Assembly: GCF_001595985.1 (NCBI RefSeq)
Contig: NZ_LOJJ01000002.1
Location: forward strand, 248,001 to 312,000
Source of the DNA: Polynucleobacter sinensis
GTDB taxonomy: Bacteria > Pseudomonadota > Gammaproteobacteria > Burkholderiales > Burkholderiaceae
Length of the DNA stretch: 64,000 nucleotides
Direction of reading: 5' to 3'
The position numbers and the translations under genes were made by a program. Under the pieces are notes generated by a model. The model was not told the DNA's origin, made no database searches, and worked only from the letters and a program-made list of their open reading frames with translations. Of this stretch, positions 49,678 through 59,398 are shown in pieces (positions within the stretch are counted from its first letter, which is position 1; every line of letters starts with the position of its first letter).

Positions 49678-50487
49678 CTAACGGGAGTGCAAGCCGAAGG
49701 GGAATTTCTCAGCAGGAATGTTGCTTTTGGACTGTAGCTTTTGCCAATCAAACTGAATCCCTGGATCTGTTTTTCTTCCAGGAGCAATGTCACTGTGACC
49801 AGCAAAGTGAAGATCTGAATAAACCGCTTGTAGTTGGGTGCTTAATTTCGCTAGCACCTGATACTGAATTTCCTCAAAAGGATGCTCACTATCACCCTCT
49901 AATTCAATGCCAATAGAAAAATCATTGCACTTTTCCCTTCCCTGAAAAGTGGATAAGCCAGCGTGCCAGGCTTTATTTTGGGTAGAAACAAACTGATATA
50001 CATCGCCGTTGCGAGAAATCAAAAAATGGCTAGAAACCTTTTGATCGGCAATCTCTTCAAAATAAGGGTGGGAAGATGGATCAAGCTTATTTTGGAAAAA
50101 ATCTACGATGTATTGGGTGCAATGACGATTTACAAAGTCACCAGGCGGTAGGCTGATGTGATGAATCACCAATAGATCAGGCATTTGACCCTCTGCTCGA
50201 CTGTCTTGGTTGGGCGAAATTCGCCATACAGCAGAGCCCAACCAACCATTTGGGTCTAGCGTCTGAAGATGTTGTTCGGAACAATAAAACCGGTTTTCTT
50301 TAGCAATTGCCTCGGACTGTGGCAAATGCACCGAGCAATGTTGGCATTGCACCATCACCTCTGGTTCGAGAATCTGGGTTTGCTTTTCTTTTGGAGCCCG
50401 CTCTGCATCGAGCTTTACCCGTTTCTTACCCTTTAACCACAGATAAAAAAAGGCTGCTCCAGCAAACAATAAGAGCCACTTAATCAA
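49678..50487 (-). CDS. ampD: PP0621-like zinc-ribbon domain fused to AmpD N-acetylmuramoyl-L-alanine amidase
   Basis: One 269-residue chain. Residues 1-20 are a membrane helix (MIKWLLLFAGAAFFYLWLKG). CQHC (48-51) with FYCSEQH (Cys69, His73) is the zinc site of the PP0621 family. From about residue 100 follows AmpD: LLVIHHISLPPG (His109), GIELEGDSEHPFEEIQY, and FAGHSDIAPGRKTDPG (His231, Asp241) with the three zinc ligands. AmpD cleaves anhydro-muropeptides. PP0621 and ampD are normally separate neighbours. The start is a TTG 5 nt after the ccsA stop; the next in-frame ATG is at residue 45. Confidence 0.87.
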   Translation of the reverse strand: MIKWLLLFAGAAFFYLWLKGKKRVKLDAERAPKEKQTQILEPEVMVQCQHCSVHLPQSEAIAKENRFYCSEQHLQTLDPNGWLGSAVWRISPNQDSRAEGQMPDLLVIHHISLPPGDFVNRHCTQYIVDFFQNKLDPSSHPYFEEIADQKVSSHFLISRNGDVYQFVSTQNKAWHAGLSTFQGREKCNDFSIGIELEGDSEHPFEEIQYQVLAKLSTQLQAVYSDLHFAGHSDIAPGRKTDPGIQFDWQKLQSKSNIPAEKFPFGLHSR

Positions 50488-50491
50488 GACG

Positions 50492-51340
50492 TCACACTCG
50501 CTGCAAAATTACTTCTAAAACAAAGCGGCTGCCCACATAAGCCAATAACAAAGCAGTGTAGGCACTTAGCACCCAGCGCACAGCTACGCGTCCGCGAAGA
50601 CCGACACGCCAGCGAGCAACGATCAGCCCAGCAAATAAAAACCAGGAGATTAAGGCAAAGATAGTCTTATGATCAAAGACAAAGGGTTTACCAAACAAGG
50701 TCTGTGAGAACAGTAGTCCCGAAAATACCGTCAAACTTAATAACGCAAAGCCGACGTACAGCAAATTAAACAATAGGCTTTCCATTGTCATCAATGGGGG
50801 CAGGTCCTCAAGCCAATGGGCAATACGGCTATTAGGAAGAATGGCTAACTGACGATGCAAGGCTCGGTCTTGGACGCTCATTAACATCGCATGCATCGCC
50901 GCCAGACTCAACAACCCCACAGAAATAGTCGCAACAATAAAATGCCCCTTGAACCAAGGGTCGGAGACTGCCGTTGGAGAAATCAGCGTACCAGAAAACA
51001 AAGTTGGCAATGCAGAACAAATCAGCGCGAAGAATAAAACAAGCCAACGCAAGCTAGCAATCGGCAAAAACCAAGATTGAAACCAATAAAAAGCCAGGCC
51101 CACCCAAGCTATCAATGAAAGGTCCTGAGCAAACCCAAACACGAAGCCTTGTGGCGTAAAGACAGAATCATGGAGCTGAACTCCATGAATCACCAAAATA
51201 AGAAAAATTGCCGTCTGAATGAGGCCAGAAAATGTAGCAGACTCGACTTTTTCCTTCGGTCTTGAGCTTAAAAAGATCAAAAGAAGCAAATAAAGTGTGG
51301 ATGGAAGCCATCCGAAGCCTGAGTAACCTAAAATATCCAT
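50492..51340 (-). CDS. CcsA/YpjD-type cytochrome c assembly membrane protein
   Basis: A 282-residue protein with about eight membrane helices. The family region GHFIVATISVGLLSLAAMHAM contains the His expected to ligate haem, and FVFDHKTIFALISWFLFAGLI follows. It belongs to the CcsA/CcmC/YpjD group. The gene is always divergent from ffh in related genomes and is not near other cytochrome c genes, so a role in haem handling is an inference. 20 bp separate it from ffh. Confidence 0.88.
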   Translation of the reverse strand: MDILGYSGFGWLPSTLYLLLLIFLSSRPKEKVESATFSGLIQTAIFLILVIHGVQLHDSVFTPQGFVFGFAQDLSLIAWVGLAFYWFQSWFLPIASLRWLVLFFALICSALPTLFSGTLISPTAVSDPWFKGHFIVATISVGLLSLAAMHAMLMSVQDRALHRQLAILPNSRIAHWLEDLPPLMTMESLLFNLLYVGFALLSLTVFSGLLFSQTLFGKPFVFDHKTIFALISWFLFAGLIVARWRVGLRGRVAVRWVLSAYTALLLAYVGSRFVLEVILQRV

Positions 51341-51360
51341 CTAGAAAGTCTAATCGATAA

Positions 51361-52743
51361 ATGCTTGAGAATCTCACCGACCGCCTATCACGTGTTGTGA
51401 AAACAATGCGAGGGCAAGCTCGCCTCACTGAAAGTAATACTGCGGAGATGCTGCGGGAGATCCGTCTGGCCTTGCTAGAAGCTGACGTTGCCCTACCAGT
51501 AGTTAAATCCCTGCTCGAGCAAATTAAATTTAAAGCCCTTGGCGAGGAAGTGGTTGGCAGCTTAAGTCCTGGCCAAGCGCTGGTTGGAGTTGTCCAGCGC
51601 GAACTTGCTCAAGTGATGCGCGGTGATACTAATCAAAGTGGTGAGCTCAATTTAGCTACCCAGCCACCCGCAGTCATTTTGATGGCGGGCCTACAGGGTG
51701 CTGGTAAAACTACCTCTGTAGGAAAGTTGGCCAAATTTCTTCAGGAAAAAAAGAAAAAAAAGGTTCTTACCGTTTCTTGCGACATTTACCGTCCAGCGGC
51801 TATTGAGCAGCTGGAAACTGTCACCAAGCAAGTAGGCGCAGAATTTTTCCCTAGCAACATCAATCAAAAGCCAAGTGAAATCGCTGCAGCGGCACTTGAT
51901 TGGGCGCGCCGTCACTACTTTGATATTTTATTGGTTGATACGGCGGGACGCCTTGGTATTGATGAAGCACTTATGCAAGAAATTAAAACCTTGCACGAGA
52001 ACCTCAAACCGATTGAAACTCTATTTGTCGTTGATGCGATGCTAGGACAAGATGCCGTCAACACAGCTAAAGCCTTCCACGAAGCCCTACCACTAACGGG
52101 CGTGATCCTCACCAAATTAGATGGTGACTCACGAGGTGGTGCCGCACTCTCTGTTCGTCAAGTCACCGGAGTACCACTGAAATTTATTGGTATTGCTGAA
52201 AAAATGGATGGCCTTGAGGCATTCGATGCAGAGCGTATGGCCAATCGAATTTTAGGTATGGGCGATATCCTTGCCCTCGTAGAGCAAGCCCAGCAAAACG
52301 TAGATGTCGCAAAAGCAGAAAAATTAGCGCAGAAAATCTCTAAAGGGGGATTTGATCTCGGAGACTTTAGGGATCAGTTGGCTCAGATGCAACAAATGGG
52401 TGGTATGGCTAGCCTCATGGATAAATTGCCCAGCCATATGGCGCAAGCAGCTTCCAAAACCAATCTCAGTGCCGCAGATAAACAAACGAAGCGCATGCGC
52501 GGCATTATTGATAGCATGACACCGCAAGAGCGTGCAAAACCTGAAATACTCAAAGCCACTCGGAAGCGACGCATTGCCGCTGGCGCTGGCGTTGAAGTTC
52601 AAGAAGTGAATCGCCTACTTGCCCAGTTTGAGCAAATGCAAACAATGATGAAACAATTTAAAGGCGGCAAGATGGCTCGCACCATGGCATCCATGGCAGC
52701 AAAAGGAGCCGCCAAAGGACTTGGCGGACTCTTTAAAAAATAA
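51361..52743 (+). CDS. ffh: signal recognition particle protein Ffh
   Basis: SRP GTPase that targets membrane proteins. The N domain (MLENLTDRLSRVVKTMRGQARL) is followed by the G domain with GLQGAGKTTSVGKLA (P loop near 110), DTAGRLGIDEALM, TKLDGDSRGGAAL, and by the Met-rich M domain (QMQQMGGMASLMDKLP, KRIAAGAGVEVQEVNRLL) that binds 4.5S RNA and signal peptides. The length of 460 residues is standard. The start codon is 6 nt behind TCTAAT (51349-51354) and no Shine-Dalgarno sequence is seen. Confidence 0.97.
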   Translation: MLENLTDRLSRVVKTMRGQARLTESNTAEMLREIRLALLEADVALPVVKSLLEQIKFKALGEEVVGSLSPGQALVGVVQRELAQVMRGDTNQSGELNLATQPPAVILMAGLQGAGKTTSVGKLAKFLQEKKKKKVLTVSCDIYRPAAIEQLETVTKQVGAEFFPSNINQKPSEIAAAALDWARRHYFDILLVDTAGRLGIDEALMQEIKTLHENLKPIETLFVVDAMLGQDAVNTAKAFHEALPLTGVILTKLDGDSRGGAALSVRQVTGVPLKFIGIAEKMDGLEAFDAERMANRILGMGDILALVEQAQQNVDVAKAEKLAQKISKGGFDLGDFRDQLAQMQQMGGMASLMDKLPSHMAQAASKTNLSAADKQTKRMRGIIDSMTPQERAKPEILKATRKRRIAAGAGVEVQEVNRLLAQFEQMQTMMKQFKGGKMARTMASMAAKGAAKGLGGLFKK

Positions 52744-52781
52744 TTACTTCAACCTACAGAGACTGATTAGGAGTAGTGAAT

Positions 52782-54524
52782 TTAAGAAATTAATTTCTTA
52801 GCAGCCTCTACTGCAGCAATCACTTTTGCTTTAATTTCTGACAGTAGAATATTTTGTGACTCGGAGTCAGTGCGACCCTTAAATTCAACTTGAGAATCTG
52901 CCAGACCACGGTCACCAATCACTACGCGGAATGGCACCCCAATCAACTCCCAATCAGCAAACATCGCGCCCGGGCGTTCATTACGGTCATCCAAAATAAC
53001 ATCAATACCTGCAGACAATAACTCTTCATGGAGCTGATCACAGGCTGCTTTCACTGCCTCCGACTTCTCGTAACCCATTGGACAAATCACTACCTCAAAT
53101 GGAGCCATGGAAATAGGCCAAATAATGCCGCGCTCATCGTTACCCTGCTCAATAGCGGCTCCTAGCAATCGAGTCACACCGATACCATAACAACCCATCA
53201 CCATCGGTTGCGCTTTACCTTGTTGATCGAGGTATGTGCAACCCATCGCCTCAGAGTAACGCGTACCCAATTGAAATACGTGGCCCACTTCAATGCCACG
53301 ACAGATGTCTACAACACCTTTTCCGTCAGGAGAAGCATCACCTATAACCGCATTACGCAAATCCATCACCAATGGCTCGGGCAAATCTCGACCCCAATTC
53401 ACACCAGTCAAATGATGGCCAGACTCATTCGCACCGCAGACAAAGTCCGACATATTCGCAACCGTTCGATCGGCAACTACTGTGACATTGGCATTCACAC
53501 CAACCGGACCTAAATAACCTGCAGGCGCATTACAAGCTTGCTTAATCTCCGCCTCAGTAGCAAAACGAGACTCAGCCATTCCAGGGATCTTGCTCGCCTT
53601 GATTTCATTGAGCTCATGATCACCGCGAACCAACAGCATAAATAATTTTGCCGGCCCATCTTCTTGATCAGCCGCAAACAATAAAGACTTCACGGTTTTC
53701 TCAAGGGGCAAGCTCAGGAACTTAGCCACATCCGCGCAATTTGTTTTATCAGGAGTTGGAGCCTTAGCCATTGCCTGCGTAGCAGCAGCACGTTCCGCAA
53801 TTAAAGAAAGTGACTCGGCAGCCTCCAGATTGGCGGCGTAATCAGAGTTTGGACAATATACAATCGCATCCTCACCAGTATCTGCGATGACATGAAACTC
53901 TTGACTTCCTGATCCACCAATAGCACCGTTGTCTGCCGTTACCGCACGGAACTCCAAACCCATACGCTTAAAGATGCGGGTGTAGGCATCAAACATTGTT
54001 TGATAAGACTTCTTTAGGCCCTCAGTATCACGATCAAATGAATAGGCATCTTTCATGCTGAATTCACGCCCACGCATAATGCCAAAACGTGGACGACGCT
54101 CGTCGCGGAACTTGGTTTGAATTTGATAAAAATTTACTGGCAGCTGTTTATAGCTTTTGATTTCATTTCTTGCAAGATCAGTAATCACCTCTTCAGACGT
54201 GGGCTGAATTAAAAAATCGCGATCATGGCGATCTTTAATACGCAACAATTCTGGCCCCATCTTTTCCCAGCGTCCGGTCTCCTGCCACAACTCCGCAGGC
54301 TGAATCATCGGCATAAGCAGCTCAATTGCGCCAGCACGGTTCATCTCCTCGCGAATAATATTTTCTACTTTGCGAATGACCTTCAAACCCAGTGGCAGAT
54401 AGTTGTAAACCCCTGCACTAAGCTTGCGTATTAAACCGGCGCGCACCATGAGTTTGTGCGATATCACCTCAGCATCAGAGGGGGCTTCTTTTAACGTAGC
54501 GAGAAATGATTGTGAGGCTTTCAT
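52782..54524 (-). CDS. proS: prolyl-tRNA synthetase (bacterial type)
   Basis: Class II synthetase charging tRNA-Pro. Motif 2 is in [21 protein letters not shown], motif 3 in [17 protein letters not shown]. An editing (INS) domain is inserted between them ([25 protein letters not shown]). The C-terminal anticodon domain ends the 580-residue chain. It faces ffh tail to tail and is divergent from rppH over 48 bp. Confidence 0.97.
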   Translation of the reverse strand: MKASQSFLATLKEAPSDAEVISHKLMVRAGLIRKLSAGVYNYLPLGLKVIRKVENIIREEMNRAGAIELLMPMIQPAELWQETGRWEKMGPELLRIKDRHDRDFLIQPTSEEVITDLARNEIKSYKQLPVNFYQIQTKFRDERRPRFGIMRGREFSMKDAYSFDRDTEGLKKSYQTMFDAYTRIFKRMGLEFRAVTADNGAIGGSGSQEFHVIADTGEDAIVYCPNSDYAANLEAAESLSLIAERAAATQAMAKAPTPDKTNCADVAKFLSLPLEKTVKSLLFAADQEDGPAKLFMLLVRGDHELNEIKASKIPGMAESRFATEAEIKQACNAPAGYLGPVGVNANVTVVADRTVANMSDFVCGANESGHHLTGVNWGRDLPEPLVMDLRNAVIGDASPDGKGVVDICRGIEVGHVFQLGTRYSEAMGCTYLDQQGKAQPMVMGCYGIGVTRLLGAAIEQGNDERGIIWPISMAPFEVVICPMGYEKSEAVKAACDQLHEELLSAGIDVILDDRNERPGAMFADWELIGVPFRVVIGDRGLADSQVEFKGRTDSESQNILLSEIKAKVIAAVEAAKKLIS

Positions 54525-54537
54525 GTATGGATATAAT
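54510..54537 (+). promoter_or_regulatory. putative sigma-70 promoter of rppH
   Basis: TTGTGA (54510-54515), 16-bp spacer, TATAAT (54532-54537). The -35 lies inside the proS start region. Start of transcription would be about 30 nt before the rppH ATG, leaving room for GAGG as ribosome-binding site. Confidence 0.6.
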
Positions 54538-54572
54538 CAAATCATTGATTTTAAAGGATTTGAGGCACGATC

Positions 54573-55169
54573 ATGCTTGACCGTGAAGGGTATCGACCCA
54601 ATGTCGGCATAGTCCTCCTGAATAGCCACAACGAGGTTTTCTGGGGAAAACGCGTTGGGCAGCATTCGTGGCAGTTCCCGCAGGGCGGGATTCAGCATGG
54701 TGAAAGCCCTGAACAGGCCATGTACCGCGAATTGCACGAGGAAGTTGGCTTGCTGCCAGAACATGTCCAAATTATTGGGCGAACTAGGGATTGGCTTCGT
54801 TATGACGTCCCTGAGGAATTCTTGCGCCGTCAGCATGCCACTAAATCTCACAGAGCCAGTTATCGCGGACAAAAACAAATTTGGTTTTTATTGCGTCTAG
54901 TAGGTCTAGATAGCGATATCCACTTACGAGCCTCAGAACACCCTGAATTCGATGCTTGGCGCTGGGTTCCGTTCTGGATTCAATTAGATGCAGTGATTGA
55001 TTTCAAACGCGAGGTCTATCAGCTAGCCCTTTCTGAGCTAGCGAGATATCTCACCCGCGGCATTCGCATGCAACAGCTGACGTGGGGAACCCCCCTTGAT
55101 CTGATGCAGGCCTTTTATGCCAACGACGAAGATCAACCCCAAGAAGCAAAACCCACGGACAAACCATGA
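54573..55169 (+). CDS. rppH: RNA pyrophosphohydrolase
   Basis: Nudix hydrolase that converts 5'-triphosphate or diphosphate RNA ends to monophosphate and so starts mRNA decay. The Nudix box [20 protein letters not shown] plus VGL fits Gx5Ex7REUxEExGU. The entry [14 protein letters not shown] and RHSW-like [10 protein letters not shown] are RppH features. The length of 198 residues includes a C-terminal tail of about 30. GAGG precedes the ATG. It overlaps the CNP1-like gene by 4 bp. Confidence 0.94.
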   Translation: MLDREGYRPNVGIVLLNSHNEVFWGKRVGQHSWQFPQGGIQHGESPEQAMYRELHEEVGLLPEHVQIIGRTRDWLRYDVPEEFLRRQHATKSHRASYRGQKQIWFLLRLVGLDSDIHLRASEHPEFDAWRWVPFWIQLDAVIDFKREVYQLALSELARYLTRGIRMQQLTWGTPLDLMQAFYANDEDQPQEAKPTDKP

Positions 55170-55735
55170 CTGAGCATTTGAACCGCCGTATTTCGCTGTA
55201 TTCGATCGCCCTTGCATGTGGTCTTTCATTGCTAGCCTGCGCTGGAGATCCGCTGGAAAGTGGGGTAGACCCATTTGCGCCCATGGTGTTTAAGGAAGGT
55301 TCGACCGCAATGCCTTTGAATCCACCCAATAAAGCTGCCACTATCCCCTTCTATGTCTCACAGGGAACTGTGTTTAAATTTTCAATAGATACAGATTCGA
55401 TCTTAATTGGGGCGGATGGAATTACACGTTATATCGTCATCATCACTAGCCCGAGTGGTAGCCAGCAAATCCAATATGAAGGTATTCGTTGTGACTCAAA
55501 TCAGTGGCGCCTATATGGCACATTTGATAATGGAACTTGGAAAGAAAATCCATTAGGCAGTTGGAATAAAATTCAATCTAAAGTTGTTAATCGCTACCAA
55601 GATTCATTAGCCTCTGGGGCATTCTGTAACATTAATTCGCAAGAAAAAAATATTACCGCTATTTTGAAGTCTCTAAATCCGAATGGCTTTACTGGCGGCG
55701 CTAAACCGAGCAACTCCTTCGGAGAAATTCTCTAA
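55166..55735 (+). CDS. CNP1-like family lipoprotein
   Basis: A 189-residue exported protein. The signal peptide [18 protein letters not shown] ends in a lipobox-like LLAC, so a lipidated Cys near residue 25 is likely. The mature part ([50 protein letters not shown]) matches the CNP1-like family, known from betaproteobacteria and without assigned function. It starts within the rppH stop (ATGA) and ends 4 bp inside proB on the other strand. Confidence 0.85.
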   Translation: MTEHLNRRISLYSIALACGLSLLACAGDPLESGVDPFAPMVFKEGSTAMPLNPPNKAATIPFYVSQGTVFKFSIDTDSILIGADGITRYIVIITSPSGSQQIQYEGIRCDSNQWRLYGTFDNGTWKENPLGSWNKIQSKVVNRYQDSLASGAFCNINSQEKNITAILKSLNPNGFTGGAKPSNSFGEIL

Positions 55736-56514
55736 CTAGCAGCGAGACGAGTGCCGATTTTTTCGCCATCCATAAGACGGATAAGTACATTTGGTTCGCG
55801 GCCTGAAGCAATCACGGTGGCAGCACCCGTTTTAGCCGCAACCTTCGCAGCTAAAACTTTAGTGAGCATACCGCCCTTGCTCAATTCGCTTGCCGCTCCG
55901 CCTGCCATTTTCTCCAAAAGTGGATCGCCCGCTAGCGCATCACTTAATAAAGTGGCAGAAGTGTCCTGACGAGGATCTGCAGTAAATAAACCACCTTGAT
56001 CAGTCAAAATAACTAATAAATCCGCATGAATTAAATTCGTCACCAATGCAGCTAGACTGTCGTTATCACCAAACTTAATTTCATCAGTAACTACCGTGTC
56101 ATTCTCATTGATGATGGGGACAACGCCTAACTTCAACAAAGTATCTAGTGTTGCTTTCGCATTCGCATTGCGCTCTGCGTTTGCCAAATCCGCATTGGTT
56201 AATAAAACCTGTGCACTGCGCAAATTAAAGCGCGCAAAACAGCTTTCATAAACCTGCACCAAGCCCATTTGTCCTACTGCAGCAGCAGCTTGTAACTGAT
56301 GAATTTCTTGTGGACGCTTAGTCCAACCGAGACGTTGCATACCTTCTGCGATTGCCCCAGAGCTCACCATTAATACTTGATGGCCAGCGCCTAATAAAGC
56401 AGCCATTTGCTCAGCCCACAAAGCGATCGCAGCATGATCCAAACCAGCGCCATTGTTGGTAACAAGACTAGATCCTACTTTGACAACAATGCGTTTTGCT
56501 TTCTGAGTATTCAT
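55732..56514 (-). CDS. proB: glutamate 5-kinase lacking the PUA domain
   Basis: Phosphorylates glutamate in proline synthesis. The amino-acid kinase domain is complete: [66 protein letters not shown] and [18 protein letters not shown]. The chain stops at [11 protein letters not shown] after 260 residues. E. coli ProB has 367 with a C-terminal PUA domain, which is absent here. The DNA beyond codes for the CNP1-like protein on the other strand. It lies 15 bp downstream of obgE. Confidence 0.93.
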   Translation of the reverse strand: MNTQKAKRIVVKVGSSLVTNNGAGLDHAAIALWAEQMAALLGAGHQVLMVSSGAIAEGMQRLGWTKRPQEIHQLQAAAAVGQMGLVQVYESCFARFNLRSAQVLLTNADLANAERNANAKATLDTLLKLGVVPIINENDTVVTDEIKFGDNDSLAALVTNLIHADLLVILTDQGGLFTADPRQDTSATLLSDALAGDPLLEKMAGGAASELSKGGMLTKVLAAKVAAKTGAATVIASGREPNVLIRLMDGEKIGTRLAAS

Positions 56515-56529
56515 ATCAAATGACAGTTT

Positions 56530-57624
56530 TTAATCTGGGGCTTTATCTTCTGGTAATACTTGATCTTGATAACGAGGATCTGCTGCTCGCTCATCAGCAT
56601 CATCTCGATCTTTACGAACGGAATCCAAATAATCTTGCAAGGCATAGCAAAGCTTATCGCAACCCATGCCCGTCAAAGCAGAGATCTCAAATACAGGACC
56701 CTTCCACTTAAACTTTTTAATAAAGTCAGCTACAACCTTTTTACGATCCTCTTCTGGGATCATGTCTACTTTATTGAGAACCAACCAACGGGGCTTCTCA
56801 ACCAAGGCTTCATCATATTTACGCAACTCGTTAACGATGGCATTTGCATCCGCAACAGGATCAACATTCTCATCAAATGGCGCAATATCCACTAAATGCA
56901 ACAGTACCCCTGTTCGCTGTAAATGTCGCAAGAAGCGATGACCCAGCCCAGCACCCTCAGCGGCGCCCTCGATTAAACCGGGAATATCTGCAATGACAAA
57001 ACTGCGCTCGCTACCAACACGAACCACACCCAAATTCGGATGCAAAGTAGTAAATGGATAGTCTGCGATCTTGGGGCGCGCATTAGATACCGCAGTAATC
57101 AACGTGGACTTGCCTGCATTAGGCATGCCCAGCAAACCGACATCGGCTAGGACCTTGAGCTCTAACTTTAGTTTGCGACGCTCGCCGGGCTTGCCATTCG
57201 TTTTTTGACGAGGCGCCCTATTAGTACTGCTCTTAAAGTGAATATTTCCCCAACCACCAACGCCACCTTGCGCCAGGCAAAGCCGTTCGCCATGGGTCGT
57301 TAAGTCAGCAATAGGTTCACCGGTTTCATAATCGGAAATAATGGTGCCAACCGGCATACGTAATTCAATATCGTCGCCAGCGCGACCATAACAATCAGCT
57401 CCGCGCCCAGGCTCACCATTTTTCGCAGTATGTGTTTTGGCATAGCGATAGTCAATCAGCGTGTTGATATTGCGATCCGCAGTGGCCCAAACACTCCCAC
57501 CTTTACCGCCGTCACCGCCATCAGGTCCGCCAAACTCAATAAACTTTTCGCGGCGCATAGAGGCACTCCCGGCACCGCCTTGGCCAGCTATGACTTCAAT
57601 ACGAGCTTCGTCTATAAATTTCAT
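56530..57624 (-). CDS. obgE: Obg family GTPase (CgtA)
   Basis: Essential GTPase that binds the 50S subunit. The Gly-rich Obg fold ([21 protein letters not shown]-type stretch, residues about 13-35, and GGVGGWGN) precedes the G domain with [11 protein letters not shown] near residue 167, [23 protein letters not shown] and NKVDMI. The length of 364 residues is normal, with a charged tail. Its ribosome-binding region lies inside the terminator of rplU-rpmA (57629-57654). Confidence 0.97.
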   Translation of the reverse strand: MKFIDEARIEVIAGQGGAGSASMRREKFIEFGGPDGGDGGKGGSVWATADRNINTLIDYRYAKTHTAKNGEPGRGADCYGRAGDDIELRMPVGTIISDYETGEPIADLTTHGERLCLAQGGVGGWGNIHFKSSTNRAPRQKTNGKPGERRKLKLELKVLADVGLLGMPNAGKSTLITAVSNARPKIADYPFTTLHPNLGVVRVGSERSFVIADIPGLIEGAAEGAGLGHRFLRHLQRTGVLLHLVDIAPFDENVDPVADANAIVNELRKYDEALVEKPRWLVLNKVDMIPEEDRKKVVADFIKKFKWKGPVFEISALTGMGCDKLCYALQDYLDSVRKDRDDADERAADPRYQDQVLPEDKAPD

Positions 57625-57628
57625 GAAT

Positions 57629-57654
57629 AAAAAAGGCCTCGCTAGTGCGAGGCC
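57629..57654 (-). terminator. terminator of rplU-rpmA, overlapping the obgE leader
   Basis: GGCCTCGC-ACTA-GCGAGGCC on the minus strand followed by TTTTTTATT. The obgE ATG (57624) comes 4 nt after the T run. The only GAGG available as obgE ribosome-binding site is in the second stem arm. Confidence 0.9.
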
Positions 57655-57712
57655 TGTTCCTAAGAGTTAAATTCGGAATAAATCTGAATCAAACGTTTCT
57701 CAGTCAGGCGCC

Positions 57713-57973
57713 TTATGAACGCGGGAGGACTGAAACCTGGGCCTTCTTCAAAGCACCCTTAACGCCAAACTCCACTTGTCCGTCAACTAAGGCGAACAAA
57801 GTGTGATCTTTACCAATACCAACGTTTGCACCTGGATGTACTCGTGTGCCACGTTGACGAATGATGATGCTGCCAGCGTTGATTTGCTCGCCGCCAAATA
57901 CCTTAACGCCTAGACGTTTCGATTCTGAGTCGCGGCCATTTCGTGTCGAGCCGCCGCCTTTTTTCTGTGCCAT
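57713..57973 (-). CDS. rpmA: 50S ribosomal protein L27
   Basis: Ribosomal protein L27, 86 residues, reaching toward the peptidyl transferase centre. [19 protein letters not shown] and [11 protein letters not shown], then IIVRQRGT-like [13 protein letters not shown], are diagnostic. No N-terminal cleavable extension is present. AGGAG precedes the ATG. Second gene of rplU-rpmA, 33 bp from rplU. Confidence 0.98.
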   Translation of the reverse strand: MAQKKGGGSTRNGRDSESKRLGVKVFGGEQINAGSIIIRQRGTRVHPGANVGIGKDHTLFALVDGQVEFGVKGALKKAQVSVLPRS

Positions 57974-58006
57974 ATCTTTCTCCTGCTATTTAGCCGTTAG
58001 CCTAAA

Positions 58007-58318
58007 TTAGGCTTTAATCGTGTTAATCAGAATTTCTGTGTAATTCTGACGATGGCCTTGGTGCTTTTGATAATGCTTGCGACGGCGCATCTTAAAGATT
58101 GTCACTTTATCGTGACGTCCCTGGGAGACGACAGTGGCCATCACAGCTGCACCATTAACCAATGGATCACCCAACTTCAGTGAAGCGCCTTCGCCTACGG
58201 CTAAGACTTGGTCAAGAGTGATTTCGCTGCCGATTTCCGCTGGTATCTGTTCTATTTTCAATTTTTCGCCTGCAGCAACTTTATACTGTTTGCCACCGGT
58301 TTTTATGACCGCGTACAT
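58007..58318 (-). CDS. rplU: 50S ribosomal protein L21
   Basis: Ribosomal protein L21, 103 residues. [14 protein letters not shown] at the start and [20 protein letters not shown] near the end are the family signatures. I start at the ATG at 58316-58318, which has GAGG upstream; an in-frame TTG five codons earlier is not needed. It heads rplU-rpmA behind a consensus promoter. Confidence 0.98.
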   Translation of the reverse strand: MYAVIKTGGKQYKVAAGEKLKIEQIPAEIGSEITLDQVLAVGEGASLKLGDPLVNGAAVMATVVSQGRHDKVTIFKMRRRKHYQKHQGHRQNYTEILINTIKA

Positions 58319-58349
58319 GGTTTGAAACCTCAATTAATATCTACATTTA

Positions 58350-58372
58350 AGCTAATCCACCCTGGATGAGCT
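58350..58372 (-). other. possible hairpin in the rplU leader
   Basis: On the minus strand AGCT-C-ATCC, AGGGT loop, GGAT-T-AGCT: eight pairs with one mismatch, starting right after the predicted transcription start. It could be an autoregulatory site for L21, as leaders of ribosomal operons often are, but no known motif is matched. Confidence 0.35.
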
Positions 58373-58381
58373 AAGCCCATT

Positions 58382-58410
58382 ATTATATCTTGCATGACGA
58401 GCACTGTCAA
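58382..58410 (-). promoter_or_regulatory. consensus sigma-70 promoter of rplU-rpmA
   Basis: On the minus strand TTGACA (58410-58405), a 17-bp spacer and TATAAT (58387-58382): a perfect match at ideal spacing. The -35 lies within the ispB coding start. The leader would be about 57 nt. On the plus strand the same bases read TATTAT (58381-58386), 7 nt before the ispB ATG. Confidence 0.85.
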
Positions 58411-59398
58411 AACCAATGAGTTAAGCCAAATTTTGGCCCCAATTTCCTTAGATTTCAAGGCATTAGATGAGGTTATTCGTCTAAAACTAGCCTCAAAAGT
58501 CACCTTAATTGACCAAATATCGTCCTACATCATCCAGGCCGGTGGAAAACGGGTCAGACCCGCCCTTTTGCTCCTTATAAGCAAAGCCCTGGCCGATGGC
58601 AAAAATATCCCTCATACACTCGAGCTGGCTGCTGTGGTCGAGTTCATTCACACCGCAACCCTCCTTCATGATGATGTTGTTGATGAATCTACCCTCAGAA
58701 GGGGAAGAGAAACCGCAAATGCTGCTTTTGGAAATGCTGCTAGCGTGCTCGTTGGGGACTTCCTGTACTCCAGAGCATTCCAGATGATGGTTGGACCTGG
58801 TAATTTGCAAGTCATGGAAATCCTCTCGGACGCAACTAATACGATTGCTGAGGGCGAGGTTTTGCAGCTACTTAATATGAATGATCCTGAAGTGGATGAA
58901 GAAAGCTATCTTCAAGTCATTCGCTACAAAACCGCCCGCTTATTTGAAGCCTCAGCCCAGCTTGGTGCAATTCTTGCCAAGGCTAATAGTGAGCAGCAAA
59001 AACAAGCCGCAGCTTTTGGCCGTCATATTGGAACCGCATTTCAATTGATGGATGATCTTCTTGATTACACAGCCGATGCCGCTCAAATGGGGAAAAATGC
59101 TGGGGATGACTTAAGAGAGGGCAAACCCACTCTTCCACTAATTCATCTCCTTGAGAATGGCAATACTGAAGAGCGTCTACTAGTACGCGCCGCCATTGAG
59201 CAAAATCAAGATTTACCAGATGATGTTTTTGCACAAATTCTCAGCGCTGTACAAAACTCCGGGGCGCTAGATTACACCCATGCAGCAGCAAAGCGGGAAG
59301 TACATCTTGCTATTGAATGTATTCAAGACTTCCCGAAAAATGATGCCACTGAAGCGCTCCACGCACTTTGTCAATACTCACTCTCTAGACGGGCTTAG
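58394..59398 (+). CDS. ispB: polyprenyl (octaprenyl) diphosphate synthase
   Basis: Trans-prenyltransferase making the ubiquinone side chain. The two Asp-rich motifs are LLHDDVVDESTLRRG and FQLMDDLLDYT. GGKRVRPALLLL and GDFLYSRAFQMM are further family marks. The 334-residue length is typical; product chain length is inferred, with eight units usual in this group. Divergent from rplU. The 3' end overlaps the GrdB-like gene by 14 bp. Confidence 0.93.
   Translation: MTSTVKTNELSQILAPISLDFKALDEVIRLKLASKVTLIDQISSYIIQAGGKRVRPALLLLISKALADGKNIPHTLELAAVVEFIHTATLLHDDVVDESTLRRGRETANAAFGNAASVLVGDFLYSRAFQMMVGPGNLQVMEILSDATNTIAEGEVLQLLNMNDPEVDEESYLQVIRYKTARLFEASAQLGAILAKANSEQQKQAAAFGRHIGTAFQLMDDLLDYTADAAQMGKNAGDDLREGKPTLPLIHLLENGNTEERLLVRAAIEQNQDLPDDVFAQILSAVQNSGALDYTHAAAKREVHLAIECIQDFPKNDATEALHALCQYSLSRRA

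Noticed and set aside
51745-51772. A AAA AAG heptamers in the Lys-rich codons of ffh
   Set aside because: They arise from a run of Lys codons inside a universally conserved single-frame protein; no downstream stem-loop is visible and a -1 slip would only truncate the GTPase after a few codons.
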